A stretch of 6,436 bases of DNA from a candidate division WWE3 bacterium (lineage in GTDB: Bacteria > Patescibacteriota > 4484-211 > JAGQKX01), in NCBI GenBank assembly GCA_020429905.1, contig JAGQKX010000039.1, positions 1 through 6,436 of the forward strand. The letters are read 5' to 3'. Below the pieces are notes generated by a model. It was not told the origin of the DNA, did not search any database, and saw nothing but the letters and a program-made list of their open reading frames with translations. Positions 1 to 4,675 of this stretch are shown here, piece after piece (positions within the stretch are counted from its first letter, which is position 1; each line of letters begins with the position of its first letter). Made by a program: the position numbers and the translations under genes.

Positions 1-315
1 CATAGTCTCTTCCAAAACCGCAGCTACATCCTGCATTTTCACCGAAATAATCTTCGGACTCAGAACAAAAACAAAATCAAACCCTTCCTTGATAAGATCA
101 TGATGTACCCGCACGGCCTCACGACCTAACCGGACGCCTCGATGCCGTTGAACGGCATTCCCCATCTTTGTGGTGGCAATAAATCCATATCGATTATGCC
201 CGAAATCATTCGGGGCATAATTAAGGAGGAAATAGGGAGTATAAACCGTTTTACCCCGCTTACGTACGTCTTTGAACTCCCAACTATTATGGAGGCGGTA
301 TTTTTTCGGTAACAT
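1..315 (-). CDS. rnpA: Ribonuclease P protein component (partial, 3' end beyond window)
   Basis: This is the protein subunit of RNase P, which helps the catalytic RNA bind precursor tRNAs and cleave off their 5' leaders. I translated it by hand from the ATG at 315-313. It starts MLPKKYRLHNSWEFKDV and stays open for 105 codons to the window edge. The family is usually about 110-120 aa, so only a short tail is missing. The early F-x-x-V-x-x-x-G-K pattern (W12-K22) and the segment GNAVQRHRGVRLGREAVR (52-69) identify the family. The family signature is normally R-N-R-x-K-R; here it reads R57-H58-R59-G60-V61-R62, with the central Asn and the Lys both replaced, while the following RE (65-66) is kept. 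The gene lies 39 nt downstream of rpmH, the usual partner. No Shine-Dalgarno is visible. The identity is secure from motif and context; the motif change is a direct reading. Confidence 0.95.
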   Translation of the reverse strand, partial: MLPKKYRLHNSWEFKDVRKRGKTVYTPYFLLNYAPNDFGHNRYGFIATTKMGNAVQRHRGVRLGREAVRVHHDLIKEGFDFVFVLSPKIISVKMQDVAAVLEETM

Positions 316-354
316 ATTGTTTTATTGTAACAAAGGATACTAAAGAGAAAGAGA

Positions 355-510
355 TTAGCGAAGATCTGTTCTCACGGCAATAAGTTTTCGCCCCTTAGCT
401 CGTCGGCGCTTAATTACGTTTCGGCCCGCTTTAGTGCGCATTTTGCTTAAAAACCCATGTACTCGAGAGTAGCGTCTATTCTTTTTTCGACCAAGTGTAC
501 GTTTTGGCAT
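355..510 (-). CDS. rpmH: Large ribosomal subunit protein bL34
   Basis: L34 is a very small, strongly basic protein of the 50S subunit that binds 23S rRNA. The ORF from the ATG at 510-508 to the TAA at 357-355 encodes 51 aa beginning [20 protein letters not shown]. It contains the family hallmarks K-R-T near the start, VHGF (17-20), M-R-T-K-A-G-R (24-30) and R-R-R-A-K-G-R-K (35-42). It is a little longer than the usual 44-46 aa: there is an extra Pro after the first Met and a C-terminal tail, LIAVRTDLR. No Shine-Dalgarno is present; the sequence before the ATG is A/T-rich. The gene sits between dnaA and rnpA, as in most bacteria, and is probably co-transcribed with rnpA from a promoter at 559-587. 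It is too short to be caught by simple ORF length cut-offs. Confidence 0.98.
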   Translation of the reverse strand: MPKRTLGRKKNRRYSRVHGFLSKMRTKAGRNVIKRRRAKGRKLIAVRTDLR

Positions 511-532
511 GACTTCAATAAATAATAAAAAT

Positions 533-551
533 CATTCGTTTTTCACGAATG
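533..551 (-). terminator. Stem-loop between dnaA and rpmH (terminator or rpmH leader hairpin)
   Basis: On the minus strand CATTCG and CGAATG form a perfect 6-bp stem around a 7-nt loop (TGAAAAA), followed by a U-rich run, ATTTTTATTATTTATT. The layout resembles a weak intrinsic terminator that could end dnaA transcripts. The candidate rpmH promoter would start RNA at about position 552, so the same hairpin would also be the 5'-terminal structure of the rpmH mRNA. The sequence alone does not say which role dominates. Confidence 0.45.
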
Positions 552-558
552 CGCCCTA

Positions 559-587
559 AGGATAGCAAATTTGTCTTATTTACGCAA
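559..587 (-). promoter_or_regulatory. Candidate promoter for rpmH-rnpA
   Basis: On the minus strand a -35-like TTGCGT (587-582) is followed after exactly 17 bp by a -10-like TATCCT (564-559). The -10 is preceded by TG one base upstream (TGCTATCCT), an extended -10 arrangement that can compensate for a weak -35. The predicted start is near 552, giving rpmH a leader of about 42 nt. The two hexamers match the consensus at 3/6 and 4/6 positions, so this is only a plausible candidate. Confidence 0.45.
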
Positions 588-616
588 CAAGTACAAGAAT
601 AAACCCAGAACGGAGA

Positions 617-2008
617 TCATCCATACAATTCTTTCCGTAATCCCGTCAGGGTCGCTTGTAGGGCTTTGTCACCGTCTTCAATTCGTTTTTTGACCTGATC
701 ATAACCATGCATCACCGTCGAATGGTCTCGTCCGCCAAGAATACCACCAATATCAACATAATTAAGTCCAAGTTCGTCTCTAAGCATGAACATTGCTAAT
801 TGTCGAGGAATGACCACTTCTTTTTTTCGCCGACGTCCACATATTTCCTTCATCGTTACCCCATACGTATCAATAATGAGCCCCAGGATAAGTTCTGGCG
901 TAAGTTTTCTGGACGGTTCCCGTACTATTTCTCGCTTACCAAGAATATCTTCAATTAATTGCATATCAACATGATCAACGTCCCGGGCAATCAGTTCAGA
1001 CTTTATCTTGAGCAATGCGCCTTCGATTTCCCGAATGTTACTTTTAATGAGGTCAGCGATCAGTTCCACGGCCGAAGCACCGAGACGAATGCCTAATTCA
1101 TCGGCCTTTGATTGAATAATGGCGAAACGGGTTTCATAATCAGGGGCATTGATATCTACCATGAGCCCTCCCTTAAAGCGAGATACCAATCGGTCTGCCA
1201 AATTCACAATATCATCAGGCATACGGTCCGAGACCAGCACGATCTGTTTTCCACTTTGATACAGATGATTAAAGGTATGATAGAACTCTTCCTGAATTGC
1301 TTCTTTCCCTCCCAGGAACTGTACATCATCAACCAGGATACAATCTGCACTGCGATACCTTTTCCTAAAGGCCATCATCTCTTTTCGCTTCATCAAATAT
1401 TCGACGAAATCATTTAGAAATTGTTCACTGGTGAAATACACCACCCGAAATGATGGGTCACTTTTTTTGAGACCATTCCCAATCGCGTGAACCAAATGAG
1501 TTTTACCCACACCCGTTCCCCCATAAATAAAGAGCGGATTGTAGGCCATACCAGGATTATCGATAATCGCCTGCGCGGCAGCGTGCGCGACTCGATTACT
1601 AGGACCCACCACATATCGATCAAGCGTGTAATTCATATTCAGGTGCTCCAGATCAAATTCGCGAGATACCTTTTCATATAACGTAGCCCCAGAAGCTGGT
1701 CTCACTTGCACTGTGGGAGCCTGATCAAATAATGGTTCTTCGGTAATCTCGGGTGTTTTTGGAGGGAGGATTTTCCAATCAAGTTCCAAATCTTTTTTGG
1801 CAATCTTACTCAACGTGTCACTCAGAAGAACCTGACTATGTTGTTTCAGAAAATCTCGTGTGTACGTATGCTCGCAGCCAACAACAAACGTGTCGCCATC
1901 AAACGACACACCCTCGGTTTGTTTTAGCCACGCTTTCACTGGCGCGGAATCAAGCGAGAGGTCCACTTCATCTATAACAGCCTTCCAGAGTGATTTGGGA
2001 TCGAGCAT
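617..2008 (-). CDS. dnaA: Chromosomal replication initiator protein DnaA
   Basis: DnaA is the AAA+ ATPase that binds DnaA boxes at oriC, opens the duplex and recruits the replicative helicase. The 463-aa protein has the usual length and domain order. Domain I is at about 1-85, a short linker at about 86-120, the AAA+ core at about 122-345 and the DNA-binding domain IV at about 365-463. Visible motifs are Walker A GGTGVGKTH (163-171), Walker B CILVDDVQF (223-231), sensor I VLVSDR (257-262), the box VII arginine in LVSRFKGGL (274-282), sensor II NIREIEGAL (324-332) and the domain IV signature GGRDHSTVMHG (425-435), preceded by the basic loop GRRRKKEVVIPRQLAM. The ATG at 2008 gives a full domain I. 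There is no Shine-Dalgarno; the predicted transcription start lies within a few bases of the ATG, suggesting a leaderless mRNA. The DnaA boxes just upstream may also allow autoregulation. Confidence 0.99.
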   Translation of the reverse strand: MLDPKSLWKAVIDEVDLSLDSAPVKAWLKQTEGVSFDGDTFVVGCEHTYTRDFLKQHSQVLLSDTLSKIAKKDLELDWKILPPKTPEITEEPLFDQAPTVQVRPASGATLYEKVSREFDLEHLNMNYTLDRYVVGPSNRVAHAAAQAIIDNPGMAYNPLFIYGGTGVGKTHLVHAIGNGLKKSDPSFRVVYFTSEQFLNDFVEYLMKRKEMMAFRKRYRSADCILVDDVQFLGGKEAIQEEFYHTFNHLYQSGKQIVLVSDRMPDDIVNLADRLVSRFKGGLMVDINAPDYETRFAIIQSKADELGIRLGASAVELIADLIKSNIREIEGALLKIKSELIARDVDHVDMQLIEDILGKREIVREPSRKLTPELILGLIIDTYGVTMKEICGRRRKKEVVIPRQLAMFMLRDELGLNYVDIGGILGGRDHSTVMHGYDQVKKRIEDGDKALQATLTGLRKELYG

Positions 2009-2016
2009 CTGTTCAT

Positions 2017-2045
2017 AAGATAACGTTGGTATGTATAAGTGTCAA
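2017..2045 (-). promoter_or_regulatory. Predicted dnaA promoter
   Basis: On the minus strand a perfect -35 TTGACA (2045-2040) is followed after the ideal 17 bp by TATCTT (2022-2017; 4/6 to TATAAT). Transcription would start about 7 bp further on, near 2010, while the dnaA ATG begins at 2008. The leader would therefore be zero to a few nucleotides long, which agrees with the lack of a ribosome binding site. Confidence 0.65.
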
Positions 2046-2082
2046 CGAATAATTCAAACCGTCAGGTAGATGTAGACAACTT

Positions 2083-2091
2083 TGTGGTCAA
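2083..2091 (-). promoter_or_regulatory. Degenerate DnaA box
   Basis: The plus strand reads TGTGGTCAA, two mismatches from TGTGGATAA. It would not stand out alone, but it lies exactly 21 bp before the first consensus box and so fits the helical phase of the array. Confidence 0.4.
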
Positions 2092-2103
2092 GCAAGACTG
2101 ATT

Positions 2104-2112
2104 TGTGGATAA
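2104..2112 (-). promoter_or_regulatory. DnaA box 1 (consensus)
   Basis: The plus strand reads TGTGGATAA, so the minus strand carries a perfect TTATCCACA. It lies about 60 bp upstream of the predicted dnaA -35. Confidence 0.9.
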
Positions 2113-2134
2113 CTTTTTGCTTGTAAAATATAAT

Positions 2135-2143
2135 TGTGGATAA
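2135..2143 (-). promoter_or_regulatory. DnaA box 2 (consensus)
   Basis: A second perfect TGTGGATAA on the plus strand, 31 bp (about three helical turns) from box 1. It is embedded in the 10-mer ATTGTGGATA, which recurs at box 3. Confidence 0.9.
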
Positions 2144-2155
2144 TTTTTATTGTAT

Positions 2156-2164
2156 TGTGGATAT
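2156..2164 (-). promoter_or_regulatory. DnaA box 3 (one mismatch)
   Basis: The plus strand reads TGTGGATAT, one mismatch at the last base. It is 21 bp (two helical turns) from box 2, and the 10-mer ATTGTGGATA is repeated exactly at 2133-2142 and 2154-2163. Confidence 0.8.
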
Positions 2165-2244
2165 TAACTTTTCGTCAACATTTTTTCCCCAAAGATATCC
2201 ATGCCAATATGATTGCCCCGGACAACAAAAAGAGGGGAATCCAC

Positions 2245-2253
2245 TAATCCACA
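2245..2253 (+). promoter_or_regulatory. DnaA box 4, opposite orientation, trio-proximal
   Basis: The plus strand reads TAATCCACA, one mismatch from TTATCCACA. Unlike boxes 1-3 it points away from dnaA, towards the adjacent triplet repeat and A/T tract. This is the orientation expected of a box that nucleates a DnaA filament on DnaA-trios. Confidence 0.75.
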
Positions 2254-2257
2254 CACT

Positions 2258-2275
2258 CTATTACTACTGCTTCTA
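2258..2275 (+). promoter_or_regulatory. DnaA-trio element (basal unwinding system)
   Basis: After DnaA box 4 and a 4-bp spacer (CACT) the plus strand reads CTA-TTA-CTA-CTG-CTT-CTA. The complementary strand read 3'-5' is GAT-AAT-GAT-GAC-GAA-GAT, which fits the published DnaA-trio pattern (3'-[G/A]A[T/A]-5') at five of six triplets. A pure A/T tract follows. The phase, orientation and position next to a DnaA box agree with the Bacillus subtilis origin-unwinding element. The call rests on pattern matching only. Confidence 0.7.
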
Positions 2276-2291
2276 TTTTTTAATTAACTAA
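2276..2291. other. Candidate DNA unwinding element core
   Basis: Immediately after the trio-like triplets the sequence is TTTTTTAATTAACTAA, A/T-only except for one C and including the palindrome TTAATTAA. Its position downstream of the trios makes it the likeliest site of first strand opening. A second A/T-rich tract at about 2320-2360 could extend the opened region. Confidence 0.55.
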
Positions 2292-2380
2292 GAGAAGAAT
2301 AGATGGGGAGAGCGGTTGTCCATATTTTCAAAAATTCAAATAAAAATGAAAAAGAATCAGGCAGGATCGGTAGGGGACAT

Positions 2381-2415
2381 AAAAAAAGGTCAATCCCCCA
2401 AAAAGGGATTGACCT
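2381..2415 (-). terminator. Strong intrinsic terminator of the orphan operon
   Basis: On the minus strand AGGTCAATCCC (2415-2405) pairs perfectly with GGGATTGACCT (2397-2387), an 11-bp stem around a 7-nt loop. It is followed at once by an uninterrupted T tract of seven to eight bases (2387-2381). It lies 28 nt after the stop of the 165-aa gene. The plus-strand side lacks a T tract, so it acts mainly against leftward transcripts. It would keep operon transcription out of oriC. Confidence 0.93.
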
Positions 2416-2443
2416 CATACTCATCGGATTTGAATTCCGAACG

Positions 2444-2941
2444 TTAATTTTGTTGCGCTTGTTCGACTTCTGTCATGAGAGCTGCAACAAGCTCTTCCTG
2501 TGTTTTGATCCAGTGCTGATAGGCGGGAGGGCCGGCTTCACGTGTGTAGCCGAGTCCGTTGATGAAGTGGCTCATTCCATCCTGAAAGATGGCGTCCACC
2601 CCAGCAAAAATGCCTTCAGCATAGCGAAAACCTGTTTCCCCTACCATAAGTTCTGGGTGAGGAAAGGCTTCCGCTGGGAGTGAGATTACATGGCCAGAAC
2701 CATTCATTAGGCCAGCTTGAAAATCTCTTAGAGGCATGCCATTCTGGCGCATGTCTCCCATATACGTTTGGCTGGCGAGCCAGTTTAGACCAGTGGTCCA
2801 CTCTCCGGAAATCTCTTTTGTGGCCAATACTCGTCCAAGTCTGACCCCAAGAAGGAACCCTGAGATAAACGCGGTTTCGGCATCGCCGTTTAGCCACTGA
2901 ACATAGCCTTTGATTGTTTCGGGGATGTCTTTGAGAGACAT
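2444..2941 (-). CDS. Hypothetical protein, 165 aa, glycine-zipper-like helices
   Basis: I do not recognise this protein. The start is the ATG at 2941, because a full AAGGAGG lies 5 nt before it; the frame is open further upstream to 3052 but that part overlaps the preceding gene and has no ribosome site. The sequence begins MSLKDIPETIKGYVQW. Residues 25-40 (FISGFLLGVRLGRVLA) carry Gly at 28, 32 and 36, a GxxxGxxxG spacing typical of tightly packed helices. A second GxxxG lies at 110-114. The C-terminus (145-165) is a polar Gln/Glu-rich helix. There is no signal peptide or clear membrane span. It is the last gene of the operon: its ribosome site overlaps the TAA of the upstream gene, and a strong terminator follows 28 nt downstream. 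Coding is well supported; function is unknown. Confidence 0.85.
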   Translation of the reverse strand: MSLKDIPETIKGYVQWLNGDAETAFISGFLLGVRLGRVLATKEISGEWTTGLNWLASQTYMGDMRQNGMPLRDFQAGLMNGSGHVISLPAEAFPHPELMVGETGFRYAEGIFAGVDAIFQDGMSHFINGLGYTREAGPPAYQHWIKTQEELVAALMTEVEQAQQN

Positions 2942-2951
2942 TATTTCCTCC

Positions 2952-3362
2952 TTAGATCCGGATAATGATCTTGTATTCCAGGATCGTTTTGGTAAACAAA
3001 TTGATGCCGGGAAGATCGAGTAAATCGGTCGCCTCAGCCACAGCTTCGTCAAACATCTGTTGGGTAATGATGTTTGCTACCCGCTGATCCAGTGGATTTA
3101 GGATGATGGTTCGCGTTTCAGGTTCAATCTTCACATAACACAGCGGAGTACGCTTGGTTCTGATCCGAAAACGCCAGAAGTACGAATGCTCAACTTGTTC
3201 CACGGCTGGATACGAGTGGGCTAGCCGTGATTCAAGATATAACGCGGTTGGGACGAGACAACGTCCCAGTTGGAGCGTACAACCGACGAGGGCTTCTTGA
3301 ATTCGAGGAATCAGAAGCTCTACGATTTTTTGCTCCACGGAATAGACCGGTATTGAAGTCAT
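2952..3362 (-). CDS. Hypothetical protein, 136 aa
   Basis: No family is recognised. The ATG at 3362 is preceded by GGAGG with a 6-nt spacer, so the start is firm. The protein begins MTSIPVYSVEQKIVELLIPR, which looks like an amphipathic helix (8-27). A beta-rich middle follows (60-90, with alternating aromatic and basic residues such as YFWRFRIRTK), then an acidic helix (103-116, FDEAVAEATDLLD) and a hydrophobic basic end, KIIIRI. The mixed alpha/beta content without signal or membrane segments suggests a small soluble cytoplasmic protein. It sits 54 nt after the 170-aa gene, across a stem-loop, and its TAA lies inside the ribosome binding site of the next gene, so translation of the two is likely coupled. 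Confidence 0.83.
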   Translation of the reverse strand: MTSIPVYSVEQKIVELLIPRIQEALVGCTLQLGRCLVPTALYLESRLAHSYPAVEQVEHSYFWRFRIRTKRTPLCYVKIEPETRTIILNPLDQRVANIITQQMFDEAVAEATDLLDLPGINLFTKTILEYKIIIRI

Positions 3363-3378
3363 TTGCTTCCTCCATGAG

Positions 3379-3408
3379 GAAGGCAGCAGCAGATTCGCTG
3401 CTACCTTC
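3379..3408 (-). other. Intercistronic stem-loop before the 136-aa gene
   Basis: GAAGG-AGCAGC pairs with GCTGCT-CCTTC around a 6-nt loop, an 11-bp stem with one internal mismatch. It ends 5 nt before the GGAGG of the next gene and is not followed by a T tract. It is therefore more likely an mRNA-processing or translation-modulating structure than a terminator. Confidence 0.5.
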
Positions 3409-3416
3409 GTACTTTA

Positions 3417-3929
3417 CTAATCCAGAACGATACTGGCGTAAATATCCGCACCTTCCGGCGCTGAGGCAGTGACTACATGGGCGTAGTCTCGGGTCTGAAA
3501 CATGATCTGCCAATATTCAGTCAAATCTTTTGCTTCAAACTCTACATAGCGAATGTAGAAGGGACGACCGGTATTGAGATCCGGATGTCCACCCACGCAT
3601 TGTGCGACAAACGTAGCGTCTGGAATTTCGTCATCTGGGAAGATAAATACCCTAATGACGGCTGGATTAAATGGAATCCTTGCCCGCAGTTTGAGCTTCA
3701 GCTCTTTGCGAACGTAGAATTGTTCATCCACTACCATCCAGTCTCGGTCAAAATAGAGGAGGCTGGTGATTTTGTCGATCATTCCAGCCAACCAGCCTTG
3801 TTCCGGCTCTTCTTCCATTCGGAACGTAAGCTCGATTGAGCATTGTGTCTGTTCAAATTGGATCTTTGAAGCCGTTGCTCCGGTTAGCTCCCGAAGTTTT
3901 GCGTTTAGTTTGGGTAATTGTTTGTTCAT
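3417..3929 (-). CDS. Hypothetical protein, 170 aa, shares a domain with the 301-aa operon protein
   Basis: The function is not recognised. The ATG at 3929 has AAGAGG with a 6-nt spacer and ends at a TAG. The protein begins MNKQLPKLNAKLRELTGATA. Its second half resembles the middle of the 301-aa protein encoded upstream: VIRV (91-94), FVAQ (107-110), AKDLTEYWQI (133-142) and Y149 line up in the same order and at similar spacing with VIRI, VFAQ, AKTELIGRYWKI and a Tyr there. The predicted fold is mainly beta strands. There is no signal peptide or membrane helix. It follows a 69-nt gap containing an 11-bp stem-loop, the largest gap in the complete part of the operon, so its expression may be tuned separately. 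The start lies in the palindrome GTTCATTATGAAC. Confidence 0.84.
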   Translation of the reverse strand: MNKQLPKLNAKLRELTGATASKIQFEQTQCSIELTFRMEEEPEQGWLAGMIDKITSLLYFDRDWMVVDEQFYVRKELKLKLRARIPFNPAVIRVFIFPDDEIPDATFVAQCVGGHPDLNTGRPFYIRYVEFEAKDLTEYWQIMFQTRDYAHVVTASAPEGADIYASIVLD

Positions 3930-3951
3930 TATGAACCTCTTAAAAACGGAA

Positions 3952-3978
3952 ATGAGATCAGATTGGTTCTGATCTCAT
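3952..3978 (-). terminator. Intra-operon stem-loop (possible partial terminator)
   Basis: A perfect 11-bp stem, ATGAGATCAGA/TCTGATCTCAT, encloses a 5-nt loop. On the minus strand it is followed by TTCCGTTTTTA, an interrupted T-rich tract. It starts 20 nt after the stop of the 124-aa gene and ends before the ribosome site of the 170-aa gene. The imperfect tract suggests partial termination or a 3'-end stabilising hairpin rather than a full stop, since no clear new promoter follows. Confidence 0.5.
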
Positions 3979-3998
3979 CTACCACAGGGACGTACAGG

Positions 3999-4373
3999 TT
4001 ACTCTTGTTCTGCCCGGCGAAGGGCGTAGATCCAAAAGCTTGCTGTTATCGTCCGAACTTTCCATAAGCCGTCCAGTTGGTCTACCGTAGCATCACGGAC
4101 ATCTCCAACTGTAAACTTACACAACCCACTGAGCGTTCGCGTGATTGTTCCGCGGACGTGGTGTGGTTTCAATGACAGGATAAAATCCAGCCACGCTTGC
4201 CCTGCTCGACTATCTTTGAGTGAACATCCCCAATAGAGATCATTCACCGACATGTCGTCGGGGAAGTGGCGGGCGACCAGATTCACCGCATCGGCGAACT
4301 CAGTCGTCAAGATCATTGAACTGTGTTGACGGTTACTGATGACTACTTTGGCTTCTGCAACGTTTGTACTCAT
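3999..4373 (-). CDS. Hypothetical protein, 124 aa, with alpha-CTD-like helix-hairpin-helix at its C-terminus
   Basis: The start is the ATG at 4373, overlapping the previous stop as ATGA and preceded by AGGAG with an 8-nt spacer; the frame is open back to 4412 without a ribosome site. The protein begins MSTNVAEAKVVISNRQ. Its last third (78-120) reads TRTLSGLCKFTVGDVRDAT followed by DQLDGLWKVRTITASFWIYAL. The order T-L-x-x-L, then T-V-G-D-V, then D-x-L, then a last helix resembles the C-terminal domain of the RNA polymerase alpha subunit, where TVGDL lies in the helix-hairpin-helix. The glycine expected in the second hairpin is not evident. DNA or protein binding is therefore a guess. The N-terminal two thirds match nothing I know. 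The gene is followed by a stem-loop. Confidence 0.82.
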   Translation of the reverse strand: MSTNVAEAKVVISNRQHSSMILTTEFADAVNLVARHFPDDMSVNDLYWGCSLKDSRAGQAWLDFILSLKPHHVRGTITRTLSGLCKFTVGDVRDATVDQLDGLWKVRTITASFWIYALRRAEQE

Positions 4374-4675
4374 GGTTTGGACTCCTGGAGCAACACCGGA
4401 TCGAATAACCACCCGATCACCAGTGATGCTTCATAGAAAAACGTTTCCAATTTCTTTACGATTTCAAAGAACAGTGACTCCGTTTCTTTTCCACGAGTGC
4501 TGTTTGGCCAAGCGGCCTCGAGCTCGTTTTCAAGTAGGCGGAATTGTTCGGCTTCTTCTTGGTCCAGACAGATGATCCAGCGTGTTGACCACGTGGTATC
4601 TGGTACATAGAGAAGAAGTGAACCCTGTTCTAGGGATAGGATATTAGGACTATGGGTAATGTCGATTACTTTCAT
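4370..4675 (-). CDS. Hypothetical acidic protein, 101 aa
   Basis: No family is recognised. The gene overlaps both neighbours by the 4-nt ATGA motif: its ATG (4675) overlaps the stop of the 301-aa gene and its TGA overlaps the start of the 124-aa gene. GGAGG sits 6 nt before the ATG. The protein begins MKVIDITHSPNILSLEQ, followed by a short strand-rich part (LLLYVP, RWIICL). A helical, strongly acidic segment comes next (39-58, DQEEAEQFRLLENELEAAW), then a second helix, ESLFFEIVKKLETFFYEASL. The form suggests a small soluble protein with a beta edge and two helices that could mediate protein contacts. The two overlaps point to translational coupling with its neighbours and to related stoichiometry. 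Confidence 0.82.
   Translation of the reverse strand: MKVIDITHSPNILSLEQGSLLLYVPDTTWSTRWIICLDQEEAEQFRLLENELEAAWPNSTRGKETESLFFEIVKKLETFFYEASLVIGWLFDPVLLQESKP

Larger units (their letters stand above)
2009..2443. other. Chromosomal replication origin region (oriC)
   Basis: This 435-bp stretch has no credible gene and separates dnaA from the terminator of the upstream operon. It is strongly A/T-rich and carries three good DnaA boxes in one orientation (2104-2112, 2135-2143, 2156-2164). One box in the opposite orientation (2245-2253) is followed by DnaA-trio-like triplets (2258-2275) and an A/T tract (2276-2291). A further A/T-rich stretch lies at about 2320-2360. The dnaA promoter (2017-2045) and the operon terminator (2381-2415) flank it. 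Box clustering next to dnaA is the classical signature of a bacterial oriC. Confidence 0.9.

Noticed and set aside
2316..2324. TTGTCCATA as a further DnaA box to the right of the trios
   Set aside because: It has two mismatches, one in the central positions, and no phase relation to the other boxes.
2381..2415. Terminator hairpin acting in both directions
   Set aside because: On the plus strand the stem is followed by CATACTCATC with no T tract, and there is no plus-strand gene to terminate.
2303..2683. A 126-codon plus-strand open frame starting in oriC
   Set aside because: It runs through the operon terminator and antisense to the 165-aa gene and has a low-complexity Lys/Asn-rich start. 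It looks like a shadow of A/T-rich origin sequence.
2942..3052. Upstream-extended start for the 165-aa gene
   Set aside because: It would overlap the preceding gene by about 100 nt, whereas AAGGAGG stands 5 nt before the ATG at 2941.
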